Shown here in pieces: positions 26,433-34,072 of a stretch of DNA of 64,000 nucleotides (the first letter of the stretch is position 1; each line of letters starts with the position of its first letter). The DNA is from Flagellimonas oceanensis. Lineage in GTDB: Bacteria > Bacteroidota > Bacteroidia > Flavobacteriales > Flavobacteriaceae. Where the stretch lies: assembly GCF_003992595.1 (NCBI RefSeq), contig NZ_RZNA01000005.1, forward strand, positions 62,001 through 126,000, in the 5' to 3' direction. Both the position numbers and the translations under genes were made by a program. A model generated the notes under the pieces. It saw only the letters and a list, made by a program, of their open reading frames with translations, made no database searches and was not told where the DNA came from.

Positions 26433-27656
26433 TCATTCTTTGCAGGGTAACACTTTAGTGGTCACTTCGCCAAATCCGACTCTAATATCGCCATTTTGAG
26501 CATAACCGCGCATAGTTACCGTGTCACCATCTTCAATGAATTTTCGTTCACTTGAATCTTTGAGTTGAATAGGATTGGAACCTCCCCAGGACAATTCCAG
26601 CATGGAGCCAAAGCTGTTTTCTTTTGTACCGGAAATGGTTCCAGAGGCGATCATATCCCCAATGTTGATATTACATCCGTTTACCGTATGATGCGCCAAT
26701 TGCTGGGCCATGTTCCAATACATATGTTTGAAATTGCTGAAGCAAACTGTGGTTTCTTCGCCTTCTTGCGGTTGGATGCCCACTTCCAAGTTGATGTCAT
26801 AATTCTTTTCCCCTTCAAATTGCAGATAGGGCAATACTTCGGGTTCCTGTTTGGGTCCATTGGTTTTGAAAGGCTCCAAAGCTTCCAAGGTTACCACCCA
26901 GGGAGAAATGGACGATGCAAAATTCTTTGCCAAAAATGGCCCTAACGGTACATATTCCCATTTTTGGATATCCCTGGCAGACCAATCATTGAAAAGGACC
27001 AAACCGAAAATATAATCTTCCGCGTCTTTTGTGGAAACGGATTCGCCCAGCTGGGTGTCCTTTCCGCAGATAAATCCCATTTCCAGTTCAAAATCCAAAC
27101 GTTCCGTTGGGCCAAAAACAGGTGTCTCCGCACCATTGGGCATGGTTTGTCCTTTAGGACGATAGATGGACTGTCCGCTCACAATAATGGAACTTGCCCT
27201 ACCGTGATACCCCACAGGAATATGCTTCCAGTTGGGTAAAAGGGCGTTTTCTGGGTCGCGGAACATTTTGCCCACATTGGTAGCATGTTCCAAGCTGGAA
27301 TAAAAGTCAGTGTAGTCTCCAATCGCTACGGGCATGTGCATTTGAGCCTCGGACTGTTTCACGAAGAGTTCGGGCTTTCCGGCCAAAATAGATTCATCAT
27401 CTTTCAACCAATACTGAATCTTTTTGCGAACTCGTGTTGTGATTTCTTTTCCCAGGGAAATAAAATCGTTCAAGGTGTCCTTTTCCAACAATGCCGTGTT
27501 GAAGTCGAATACATCCAATTCGGCCACAGCGGCCAAATCCAAAATATGCTTCCCAACGGCAACTCCTGCACGAGGGCTCCTGTCCTGCGTGGAAAATATC
27601 CCAAAAGGGATATTGTGAATCGAAAAATCCGAGTTTTCAGGTATTTCTAAGATCAT
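26433..27656 (-). CDS. fahA: Fumarylacetoacetase
   Basis: The enzyme hydrolyses fumarylacetoacetate to fumarate and acetoacetate, the last step of tyrosine degradation. The 407-residue protein has the usual N-terminal domain (IPFGIFSTQDRSPRAGVAVG, about 17-36). The metal-binding catalytic domain includes GYHGRASSIIVSG (about 148), RLDFELEMGFI with metal glutamates (about 184-194), FNDWSARDIQKWEYVPLGPF (about 222) and SGTISGTKENSFGSMLELSW near 340. It is the third gene of the operon. Confidence 0.95.
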   Translation of the reverse strand: MILEIPENSDFSIHNIPFGIFSTQDRSPRAGVAVGKHILDLAAVAELDVFDFNTALLEKDTLNDFISLGKEITTRVRKKIQYWLKDDESILAGKPELFVKQSEAQMHMPVAIGDYTDFYSSLEHATNVGKMFRDPENALLPNWKHIPVGYHGRASSIIVSGQSIYRPKGQTMPNGAETPVFGPTERLDFELEMGFICGKDTQLGESVSTKDAEDYIFGLVLFNDWSARDIQKWEYVPLGPFLAKNFASSISPWVVTLEALEPFKTNGPKQEPEVLPYLQFEGEKNYDINLEVGIQPQEGEETTVCFSNFKHMYWNMAQQLAHHTVNGCNINIGDMIASGTISGTKENSFGSMLELSWGGSNPIQLKDSSERKFIEDGDTVTMRGYAQNGDIRVGFGEVTTKVLPCKE

Positions 27657-27673
27657 ATATGGTTTTATATGTC

Positions 27674-27717
27674 ATTCCCGTGAAAACGGGAATCTAAATA
27701 TGTCATTTCGAAATGAC
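27674..27717. repeat. Two palindromes in the hmgA-fahA gap
   Basis: The first is ATTCCCGT-GAAA-ACGGGAAT (27674-27693), an 8-bp stem with a GNRA tetraloop. The second is GTCATTTCGAAATGAC (27702-27717), a perfect 16-nt palindrome. Each is preceded by ATATGTCATT-type sequence, suggesting duplicated repeat units. Confidence 0.65.
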
Positions 27718-27734
27718 GTTTAAAACTATCAATT

Positions 27735-28892
27735 TTACTCCAGCCATGATTTATAATACTTGCCATCATCAATTTTGAGGGCGTTTTCCGTGACCTGTAA
27801 AGGTTTGAAGGTGTCTATCATCACCGCCAATTCCTCGGTACCTTTTTTACCGATACTTGCCTCGTAAGTTCCGGGGTGCGGCCCATGCGGGATACCCGCT
27901 GGATGCAATGAAATATAGCCTGGACCAATACCTGTACGGCTCATAAAGTCCCCATCCACATAATACAGCACCTCATCCGAATCTATGTTGGAATGATTGT
28001 AAGGTGCTGGAATGGATTTTGGATGGTAATCGTACAATCTTGGGCAGAACGAACATACCACAAAAGCGGCTGTCTCAAATGTTTGATGCACCGGTGGCGG
28101 TTGATGTATGCGTCCCGTGATCGGTTCAAAATTATGAATGGAAAATCCGTAGGGATAGTTGTATCCATCCCATCCCACAACATCAAAAGGATGCGAGGCA
28201 TAGACCAATTGGTGCAACATGCCCTGCTTTTTGATCTGCATCAAAAATTCTCCTTTTTCATCAAAAGTTTGAAGGTCTTGTGGCAGTTTATAGTCCCGCT
28301 CGCAGAAAGGGGAGTGCTCCAAAAGTTGCCCGAACCAATTTCGATAGCGTTTGGGTGTATAAATCGGGTGGAAGGACTCAGCATATAAAATACGGTTGTC
28401 CTCCGTATCAAACTCAATTTGATAAATCATCCCACGTGGAATGATGAGGTAATCCCCATATTCAAATGGAATGTTTCCCAAAAAGGTTTTCAGGGTGCCG
28501 GACCCTTTATGGATGAAGAGCATTTCGTCCGCATCCGCATTTTTGTAGAAATAGTCCGTGATAGATTTTCTTGGTGCTGCCAAGCCTACGTGAACATCGT
28601 TGTTCACTAAAAGGGGTTCGCGCGATTCCAAATAATCATCTTTGGGAGCTACATCGAAACCAATGAACTTACGACTGGTAATGTTCTTTTCCACCGCAAT
28701 TTTGGGGCTTGCGTCCAAAGCCTTGCCGATCTCTTTGACCTGCGTAGGTCGATGTACATGATAGGAAAGCGAGGACATCCCATCAAAACCGATAGTTCCA
28801 AAAAGCTGCTCATAATAGAGCCCGCCATTGGGTTTCTCGAATTGGGTATGCCGTTTTTGCGGGATTTTTCCGAGTTTATGATAAATGGGCAT
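27735..28892 (-). CDS. hmgA: Homogentisate 1,2-dioxygenase
   Basis: This iron-dependent cupin dioxygenase cleaves the ring of homogentisate to maleylacetoacetate. The 385-residue protein is shorter than the proteobacterial form of about 430-440 residues, as is usual for Bacteroidota. The N-terminal part includes EQLFGTIGFDGMSSLSYHVH (about 29-48). Two cupin cores follow, with GDYLIIPRGMIYQIEF (about 146) and GYISLHPAGIPHGPHPGTYEAS (about 328-349), where the iron-binding histidines lie. No maleylacetoacetate isomerase gene is in the operon, so this step must come from elsewhere or occur spontaneously. Confidence 0.93.
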   Translation of the reverse strand: MPIYHKLGKIPQKRHTQFEKPNGGLYYEQLFGTIGFDGMSSLSYHVHRPTQVKEIGKALDASPKIAVEKNITSRKFIGFDVAPKDDYLESREPLLVNNDVHVGLAAPRKSITDYFYKNADADEMLFIHKGSGTLKTFLGNIPFEYGDYLIIPRGMIYQIEFDTEDNRILYAESFHPIYTPKRYRNWFGQLLEHSPFCERDYKLPQDLQTFDEKGEFLMQIKKQGMLHQLVYASHPFDVVGWDGYNYPYGFSIHNFEPITGRIHQPPPVHQTFETAAFVVCSFCPRLYDYHPKSIPAPYNHSNIDSDEVLYYVDGDFMSRTGIGPGYISLHPAGIPHGPHPGTYEASIGKKGTEELAVMIDTFKPLQVTENALKIDDGKYYKSWLE

Positions 28893-28919
28893 TTTTTTAT
28901 CAGTTTTGAGTTTAAAGCT

Positions 28920-28959
28920 ATGAGTTATGAGTCTAGAAATTCAATAACCCATAACTCAT
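28920..28959. repeat. Inverted repeat in the hpd-hmgA gap
   Basis: ATGAGTTATG (28920-28929) and CATAACTCAT (28950-28959) are perfect complements, with a 20-nt loop. It lies between the hpd stop and hmgA. It has no T-run suitable for termination, so it may affect mRNA stability or be another repeat. Confidence 0.6.
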
Positions 28960-28974
28960 CACTTTTAACTATGA

Positions 28975-30108
28975 TTAATGCAATGTGCCACGAAGCTCTT
29001 GCTCACGCTCTATAGCTTCGAACAATGCTTTAAAGTTACCTTTTCCAAATGACTGTGCGCCTTTTCTTTGGATAATTTCGAAGAACATCGTTGGTCTTGG
29101 TTCCACAGGCTTGGTAAAGATCTGCAACAAATACCCTTCGTCATCACGGTCTACCAAGATGCCCAATTCTTTCAATGGGGCAATATCTTCGTCAATTTCC
29201 CCTACACGGTCTGTAACGGCATCATAATACGTTGCTGGAACTCTTAGGAATTCCACGCCACGGCTTCTAAGGTCGCGAACGGTTTGGATAATGTCGTCTG
29301 TGGCAACAGCGATGTGTTGTACCCCTTCGTCCTCATAAAAATCCAAGTATTCTTCCACCTGGGATTTCTTCTGACCTTCGGCAGGCTCGTTGATCGGGAA
29401 CTTGATTCTTCCGTTTCCGTTGCTCATTACCTTGCTCATCAAAGCAGTGTATTCGGTGGAAATATCCTTGTCATCAAAAGAAAGGATGTTCTTGAAACCT
29501 AAAACATCTTCGTAGAACTTTACCCAATGGTTCATCTTGTTCCATCCTACGTTACCTACCATGTGGTCAACAAATTTTAGACCGGTAGGCTCTGGATTGT
29601 AATCCGGAGTTTCCCATTTTTTAAATCCGGGAAGGAATGTTCCATTATAATCTTTGCGTTCCACAAAAATATGGACCGTCTCCCCATAGGTGTAAATCCC
29701 TGCGCGAACCACTTTACCGTCTTTGTCCTCTTCAACCCGTGGCTCCATATAGGATGTAGCACCACGCTCCATCGCATTGTTGTAGGCCTGGGTTGCGTCC
29801 TCCACCCAAAGGGCCACGACTTTTACCCCATCACCGTGCTTGTCGATGTGTTTGCCTATTTCGGTTCCACTTTTTAGGGGAGAGGTCAGCACCAAACGGA
29901 TTTTATCCTGAACCACTACGTAACTTTCACGGTCTTGCAGCCCTGTTTCCAAACCGGCCTGTGCATATGACTGGAATCCAAAGGCGGATTTGTAGTAGTG
30001 TGCCGCTTGCTTGGAGTTTCCCACATATAACTCCACGTAGTCGGTTCCGTTGATGGGCATGAAATCTTCGGAAGTATTTGTTCTTTTTGGAAGTGTTGAT
30101 GTATCCAT
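28975..30108 (-). CDS. hpd: 4-hydroxyphenylpyruvate dioxygenase
   Basis: This iron-dependent enzyme converts 4-hydroxyphenylpyruvate to homogentisate. From the ATG at 30108 it has 377 residues, the normal length, starting MDTSTLPKRTNTSEDF. Two vicinal-oxygen-chelate domains are clear, starting GTDYVELYVGNSKQAAHYY (about 20) and LKFVDHMVGNV (about 168). The three iron ligands lie in VDHMVGN, GVQHIAVATDDI (about 259) and PTMFFEIIQRKG (about 343). In-frame upstream codons at 30147 and 30222 would place the start at or before the predicted promoter, so I rejected them. It is the first gene of a five-gene operon. Confidence 0.94.
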   Translation of the reverse strand: MDTSTLPKRTNTSEDFMPINGTDYVELYVGNSKQAAHYYKSAFGFQSYAQAGLETGLQDRESYVVVQDKIRLVLTSPLKSGTEIGKHIDKHGDGVKVVALWVEDATQAYNNAMERGATSYMEPRVEEDKDGKVVRAGIYTYGETVHIFVERKDYNGTFLPGFKKWETPDYNPEPTGLKFVDHMVGNVGWNKMNHWVKFYEDVLGFKNILSFDDKDISTEYTALMSKVMSNGNGRIKFPINEPAEGQKKSQVEEYLDFYEDEGVQHIAVATDDIIQTVRDLRSRGVEFLRVPATYYDAVTDRVGEIDEDIAPLKELGILVDRDDEGYLLQIFTKPVEPRPTMFFEIIQRKGAQSFGKGNFKALFEAIEREQELRGTLH

Positions 30109-30138
30109 GGTTTCAATATTTTTATGTTCAGTTTTATT

Positions 30139-30153
30139 TTGTTGCATCAACAA
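30139..30153. promoter_or_regulatory. Palindromic operator candidate for the divergent MarR regulator
   Basis: TTGTTG-CAT-CAACAA is a perfect inverted repeat of 6-bp arms and a 3-nt centre. It overlaps the expected transcription start of hpd, next to its -7 box, and lies in the 172-nt divergent space with the MarR gene. MarR dimers bind such short palindromes, so a repressor site is likely, but the pairing is inference. Confidence 0.55.
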
Positions 30154-30161
30154 CAAAAATA
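30154..30161 (-). promoter_or_regulatory. Candidate -7 box of the hpd operon
   Basis: On the minus strand this reads TATTTTTG, a full match to TAnnTTTG. The expected start is near 30148, about 40 nt before the hpd ATG at 30108. The -33 element is weak, which fits a regulated promoter. Confidence 0.5.
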
Positions 30162-30255
30162 GTGATTTTGAGATAACATTGCGATTTTGATGACTGAAAT
30201 TTGAGTTAAAATTTACCAGCATAAGATGGAGACGCTCCGAAAAAATCTGATTCGC

Positions 30256-30263
30256 TATTTTTG
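30256..30263 (+). promoter_or_regulatory. Candidate -7 box of the MarR gene
   Basis: TATTTTTG matches TAnnTTTG 17 nt before the marR ATG. No clear -33 element lies upstream. The predicted leader is about 12 nt. Confidence 0.45.
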
Positions 30264-30280
30264 TGGCTATTCTTTAAAAC

Positions 30281-30727
30281 ATGCTCAGCCGTATAGATGA
30301 AATACAGGGGATGGGGTTCCACTTGGATTTGGTGCTCCGCAAAATTCAAAAGGCTTACCTGCGTAAGTTTGATGAGCTCGGTGTGGATACGACCATTGAG
30401 CAATGGGTCATCCTGTATCAAATCCATCAATTAGGGGATAATGCCAGTCAGCGTGATATTGTCAACGAGAATTTTCGCAACCGTGCCACCACTTCCCGTG
30501 TAATCGGTGGTTTGGAGCGTAAGGGTTGGATCTCCAAGACCCGGTTTGATGGTGACCAAAAGCGTTTTAAATTGGAACTCACTCCAAAAGGAAGGGAAAT
30601 CCTCGACATTACCCTGCCCAGTGCCCTGGCTTTACGGAAACTTGCCGTGAAAGATGTGGATGCATCGGAATTTGAAACTTTTTTAAAGGTCTTGGATAAA
30701 ATCGGGGAGAACTATGAGGAAAACTAG
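30281..30727 (+). CDS. MarR family transcriptional regulator of the tyrosine operon (probable)
   Basis: The 148-residue protein has the MarR length and fold. A first helix (LDLVLRKIQKAYLRKFDELG, about 12-31) leads to DTTIEQWVILYQIHQLGDNAS, and the winged helix-turn-helix contains QRDIVNENFRNRATTSRVIGGL (about 58-79). The wing is KTRFDGDQKRFKLELTPKG (about 87-105), and a C-terminal dimer helix closes the protein. MarR proteins usually repress until a small, often aromatic ligand binds. Its divergent position from hpd suggests it senses an intermediate of tyrosine breakdown. The stop codon overlaps that of the convergent permease gene. Confidence 0.88.
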   Translation: MLSRIDEIQGMGFHLDLVLRKIQKAYLRKFDELGVDTTIEQWVILYQIHQLGDNASQRDIVNENFRNRATTSRVIGGLERKGWISKTRFDGDQKRFKLELTPKGREILDITLPSALALRKLAVKDVDASEFETFLKVLDKIGENYEEN

Positions 30728-31461
30728 CCCCAATGGTCAAAAGTCAATTTGGCTATGGTAACCAGACCGATTAAGAGAATCAGAATCAAACTGATTTTTC
30801 TGAATTTTTCCTGCGGGATGTAATGCAGAATTCTTTTGCCCAAATAGGTGCCGACCAGTCCAATCGCAAACAAAAAGGGCAAATAGGTCAGCTCTTGCTT
30901 CCCGATATAGCCATTGCCATAATACACAAAGGTCCTCGAGAAATCAATCATAAAATCAATAAAGGCCGAGGTGGCGATAAAAGCACTTTTCTCCAAATTG
31001 AAGGCGGCCATGGTAAGCCCGCGAATGGCACCGCCCGTACCCAAAAGTCCTGCGGAAAACCCCGATAGGGCACCACCTATAACGGAATTCTTTTTGTTGG
31101 GAAGCACAATGATTTCACTTTTGATGAGAAACAATAGACTGAAAACAACCAGAAAGGTGCCCAATACGATTTCGAGCACACCGGTATCGACTATTTTGGA
31201 CAAAAACCCACCAACAATCACAAAGAGTACGGAGGGGACCCCGATGTAGATCAATAATTTTTTATCCAACCCTTTTTTAAAAAGGAAAATTTTGCTCACG
31301 TTACTGGACAAGTGAAAAATGGCCGTCATGCCCAGCACGGAGTAGAAATCAAAATAAAAGTTGCCCAGGGGAACAAAAAACACCGAAGAGCCAAAGCCCC
31401 CAATGGTCCCGATGATTTCCGCTACCAAAGCCAATAACAGAAAAATGTAGTTTACTTTCAT
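30724..31461 (-). CDS. TauE/SafE family membrane permease
   Basis: The 245-residue inner-membrane protein has 7-8 predicted helices in two repeats. The family marker sequences are GTIGGFGSSVFFVPLGNFY (about 17-35) and GALSGFSAGLLGTGGAIRGL (about 130-149), with the G-G/P-x-G pattern in each half. Family members export sulfite, sulfoacetate or other organic anions. The substrate is not recognisable here, and no sulfur genes are adjacent. It converges on the MarR gene with a 4-nt overlap. Confidence 0.85.
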   Translation of the reverse strand: MKVNYIFLLLALVAEIIGTIGGFGSSVFFVPLGNFYFDFYSVLGMTAIFHLSSNVSKIFLFKKGLDKKLLIYIGVPSVLFVIVGGFLSKIVDTGVLEIVLGTFLVVFSLLFLIKSEIIVLPNKKNSVIGGALSGFSAGLLGTGGAIRGLTMAAFNLEKSAFIATSAFIDFMIDFSRTFVYYGNGYIGKQELTYLPFLFAIGLVGTYLGKRILHYIPQEKFRKISLILILLIGLVTIAKLTFDHWG

Positions 31462-31587
31462 GCGTTGGAAAGATACTGCTGTATGTTATATTAAAGTTGA
31501 TTTTATGTCATTTTAACCTGAAAAAATCTTAAAAAAGACTTTTGGTGTTAATAGAGCATATAAAGTGGATAATCCAATAGACGTCAG

Positions 31588-31602
31588 GGTAGGAAAACTA
31601 CC
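31588..31602 (+). other. Short leader hairpin upstream of the DUF4382-like gene
   Basis: GGTAG (31588-31592) and CTACC (31598-31602) form a 5-bp stem with a GAAAA loop, about 40 nt before the ATG. It does not match a known riboswitch that I recognise. Confidence 0.3.
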
Positions 31603-31641
31603 GCAACTTTGTACCCGTATAACTTTAGATATACAATTGCT

Positions 31642-32205
31642 ATGAAAAAGACTAATTTTTATCCAACGATATGGTCAACAGCTCCTTACACCCCTGGTGT
31701 AATGGCAGATTGGTATGACACACCGAACAAAGGGGCCGAACTTATTTTGAAAAATGAAGCTGCCACATCACTCCATGTTTCCGAAATGTCCCTGAACATT
31801 ACCAAGTTCTCCGCTTTGGACGAGCATGGCAATGAACACTTTATTATAGATTTTCCTGGTCAGAACCCGGTTACCCTAAAGGGTATTTCTTCTGGTAACT
31901 TTATACGTTCCAAGAGCGTACTTACTTTGCCCGATGGTAGATACACTGCATTGCGCTTTTATATGGCGGGATGGGGCAACCAGTTTGTCTACCAAGATGG
32001 GATGGCCGAATCCGCTAACTCGTTCAACCGTTTGGATTTCCAAATTGAGGATGGTTTTACGGTGGAAGAAGGTAATTCCCCCGAAGTTAAATTGTGGTTT
32101 GACTTTGCTCCCTACCAGTGGAAGCGACACTTTAAACCGCTTACGGATTTGTTTATGGGGAGCAAAAGTCAAAAACCACGATTGGCCAATAGTTTTGGCA
32201 ATTGA
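31642..32205 (+). CDS. DUF4382-like beta-sandwich protein (unknown function)
   Basis: From the ATG at 31642 the protein has 187 residues; the ATG 33 nt upstream is less likely. It has no signal peptide or membrane segment. The sequence LPDGRYTALRFYMAGWGNQF followed by VYQDGMAESANSF, then FQIEDGFTVEEGNSPEVKLWFDFAPY, resembles the strand pattern of DUF4382 proteins, where the end of the domain reads G-x-T-x-x-L-x-x-D-F. Most DUF4382 proteins are exported lipoproteins, so a version without a signal is unusual. I am not certain of the family. It stands alone, with a terminator after it. Confidence 0.6.
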   Translation: MKKTNFYPTIWSTAPYTPGVMADWYDTPNKGAELILKNEAATSLHVSEMSLNITKFSALDEHGNEHFIIDFPGQNPVTLKGISSGNFIRSKSVLTLPDGRYTALRFYMAGWGNQFVYQDGMAESANSFNRLDFQIEDGFTVEEGNSPEVKLWFDFAPYQWKRHFKPLTDLFMGSKSQKPRLANSFGN

Positions 32206-32227
32206 TTATTATGCTATGAAAAGGAAT

Positions 32228-32256
32228 GAAAAAGGCACCGATTGGGTGCCTTTTTT
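32228..32256. terminator. Bidirectional terminator
   Basis: AAAGGCACC and GGTGCCTTT pair around a short GATTG loop, with A-tract and T-tract on both sides. It lies between the convergent DUF4382-like and thioredoxin genes. Confidence 0.88.
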
Positions 32257-32542
32257 AATTTTTAGGAATAGGTTGCTCTCCGCTCAATCGTTTCAACTTG
32301 TCCAAAACCTCATATACCGAAAAGCTTCGGGCAAAGCGATACATTTCCTTATCATCCATTTTGATGATGACCACGGGTAGTGTGAACACCATGGATTGTC
32401 CGGTAAATTCCACCTCTTCTTCCACATCCACAACACGAATGTCCACATTCGGAAAGTTTTCCTGCACTGCCTCGAGCAGTTTTGGTTTCAAGACTTTGCA
32501 GACCCCGCAGGTCTTGCCCGTAAAATAAATCAGTTGAATCAT
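32255..32542 (-). CDS. Small thioredoxin-family protein with CGVC active site
   Basis: From the ATG at 32542 the protein has 95 residues, starting MIQLIYFTGKTCGVCKVLKP. The active site Cys12-Gly-Val-Cys15 lies in the position of thioredoxin CGPC, and the cis-proline region is FTLPVVII (about 56). It lacks a signal peptide, so it acts in the cytoplasm. It is shorter than thioredoxin (about 105), as in glutaredoxin-like or thiol-monitor proteins. It starts 8 nt after the stop of the NIPSNAP gene, so the two are co-transcribed. Residues upstream of MIQL would need reading from a non-ATG start and are not part of the fold. Confidence 0.85.
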   Translation of the reverse strand: MIQLIYFTGKTCGVCKVLKPKLLEAVQENFPNVDIRVVDVEEEVEFTGQSMVFTLPVVIIKMDDKEMYRFARSFSVYEVLDKLKRLSGEQPIPKN

Positions 32543-32550
32543 AAAAGGAC

Positions 32551-33369
32551 TTAATAATCCGAATACTCGGTAGGATAGAGGAACCACATATCAATATGCG
32601 ACATATTGTTCTCGTATTTGGGCATGGCAATGAGTTCTTTCCATTTAGGAGAGTTTACAAAAGCATCCCAGTGCTCGTTTCTGGTATCCATATCGGCATG
32701 GGTGGTCATGTACATTAGGTTGGGCATGTTGGCGCCCGAAATTACCTCGCCATAAAAAACAGCTTGGAAGTCCAAACGGTCAAATAGGGGGATTTCGCCA
32801 CCGGCATTGAACATATCCACTTTATTGCGATAATATTTTTCCGTGGAAGACTCGTAGCTACGCAGTTCGTACACCCGTTCCGATCTTGGGCTGTCCAAAT
32901 CGGGAGTTTCCATATGCGGCATATCGGGGAAAGCCTTCAATAAAATGGATTGGATGCGATCGTATGGAGGGTTGTCATAATTCGCATCGATATAAGCGGT
33001 GCCGGCCGCAGTGTATGTTGAATCTTTTAAAAGTTCGGTGTCCAGTTCTTGGAATTGCTCTAAACTCTCGAAGGGTAGCAGAACAAAGGTTTTTTGGACC
33101 GTATCGGTTTCGGAGGGTCTTGATTTGAACACCCCGACTTTGTCGATACCCTGTTTTTTAACGGCTGGCATAAATGCATTTTTGAGATATGCATCCACCG
33201 TGGCCACTTGCTCTTCGGAGCTCATGGAGTAGATTTTGAGTTGGTAAAACTCCCTTTGGGCTTCTGTAGTTTCGGATGTTTCAGTAGTTTCCTTTGTTTC
33301 AGGGTTCGGATTGCCACAGCTCGCTATGGCCAGTCCGACCGAAAGCATAGTTCGTTTGATAATTTTCAT
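32551..33369 (-). CDS. NIPSNAP-family lipoprotein
   Basis: The 272-residue protein has a lipoprotein signal (TMLSVGLAIASCGNPNPETK, lipobox cysteine at about residue 18) and a Thr/Glu-rich tether. It then has two NIPSNAP/dimeric ferredoxin-like modules, starting FYQLKIYSMSSEEQVATVDA (about 41) and VYELRSYESSTEKYYRNKVD (about 166). The conserved tryptophan-containing end SPKWKELIAMPKYENNMSHI follows. NIPSNAP proteins form compact dimers of uncertain function; relatives in bacteria are often secreted. The signal points to the cell envelope. Confidence 0.85.
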   Translation of the reverse strand: MKIIKRTMLSVGLAIASCGNPNPETKETTETSETTEAQREFYQLKIYSMSSEEQVATVDAYLKNAFMPAVKKQGIDKVGVFKSRPSETDTVQKTFVLLPFESLEQFQELDTELLKDSTYTAAGTAYIDANYDNPPYDRIQSILLKAFPDMPHMETPDLDSPRSERVYELRSYESSTEKYYRNKVDMFNAGGEIPLFDRLDFQAVFYGEVISGANMPNLMYMTTHADMDTRNEHWDAFVNSPKWKELIAMPKYENNMSHIDMWFLYPTEYSDY

Positions 33370-33506
33370 GTTGTGCAGTTGATTTTGATGTGGGTTATCG
33401 AAGTCGATTTAAAAAACGACGTTACAAGATACGGATTTAAATAGTGTCCTTTAAATGACAAAAACCAACAATGGTTCTTTAAAGTTTAAGCTTGTTCCTG
33501 AAAGCT

Positions 33507-34043
33507 TTATATTTCAATTATTTTTTTGGTTGAAATCAAAACTTCATTCATTAAGCTGAAGGAAAAATTTTTAGGGCCTCGATTCTCCTCTAAATTGTAA
33601 TCAACAAAGGCAATCTGGATTTTGGATTTGTTCTGCAATTCCAAAATCAATTGAACAAACCGCTGTTCCTTTTCGGTACGCATGGTATAGTCTACAATAT
33701 ACTCAAATTCCAAACTTTTGAACTCAGCGTTGATTACGTTTAGGCCGCAACATTTTTCAACCTCCGCAATGTTCTCGTTGTGTAAGGCTATCTGATTGTT
33801 GTGCGTGTAAATTTCAGAGAAGGGTCTGTTCTCGATGACATAGGATTCCAAATCAGGACTGAACGCAGCTGAGACCACTCCAGCTGGGAAATTGATTTCC
33901 AAACCCCCGTCTATAATCCAATAACCCTCGTCGGCAAATTCAAAAAAGTTAGGGTTTACTTGGTAAAAGGTGAGTTCGCTTATTGGTCCGGATTGGATAA
34001 TTGCTTTGAGGTCATTTTCCAATTGTTCGTGTGATTGGTTCAT
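33507..34043 (-). CDS. Hypothetical protein downstream of polA
   Basis: I do not recognise a family. The 178-residue protein has no signal, membrane segment or known motif. It is acidic with alternating strands (YWIIDGGLEINFPAGVVSAAF, KIQIAFVDYNLEENRG). Two adjacent cysteines occur in VEKCCGLNV (about residue 97). It starts 29 nt after polA in the same direction, so it is probably co-transcribed, but nothing in it suggests a role in DNA repair. Confidence 0.7.
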   Translation of the reverse strand: MNQSHEQLENDLKAIIQSGPISELTFYQVNPNFFEFADEGYWIIDGGLEINFPAGVVSAAFSPDLESYVIENRPFSEIYTHNNQIALHNENIAEVEKCCGLNVINAEFKSLEFEYIVDYTMRTEKEQRFVQLILELQNKSKIQIAFVDYNLEENRGPKNFSFSLMNEVLISTKKIIEI

Positions 34044-34072
34044 TCAAGAAATTATTTCAGCAAGTTTTAATT

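Noticed and set aside
30109..30222. Longer N-terminus for hpd
   Set aside because: The upstream starts (30147, 30222) fall at or before the predicted promoter and the palindrome, and the added residues do not resemble the family.
31603..31626. Promoter-like TTTG and TAACTTTA before the DUF4382-like gene
   Set aside because: The two elements are only about 8 nt apart and the -7 box ends in A rather than G, so they do not form a proper promoter.
31588..31640. Possible riboswitch ahead of the DUF4382-like gene
   Set aside because: Only one 5-bp hairpin is seen, with no conserved riboswitch core that I recognise.
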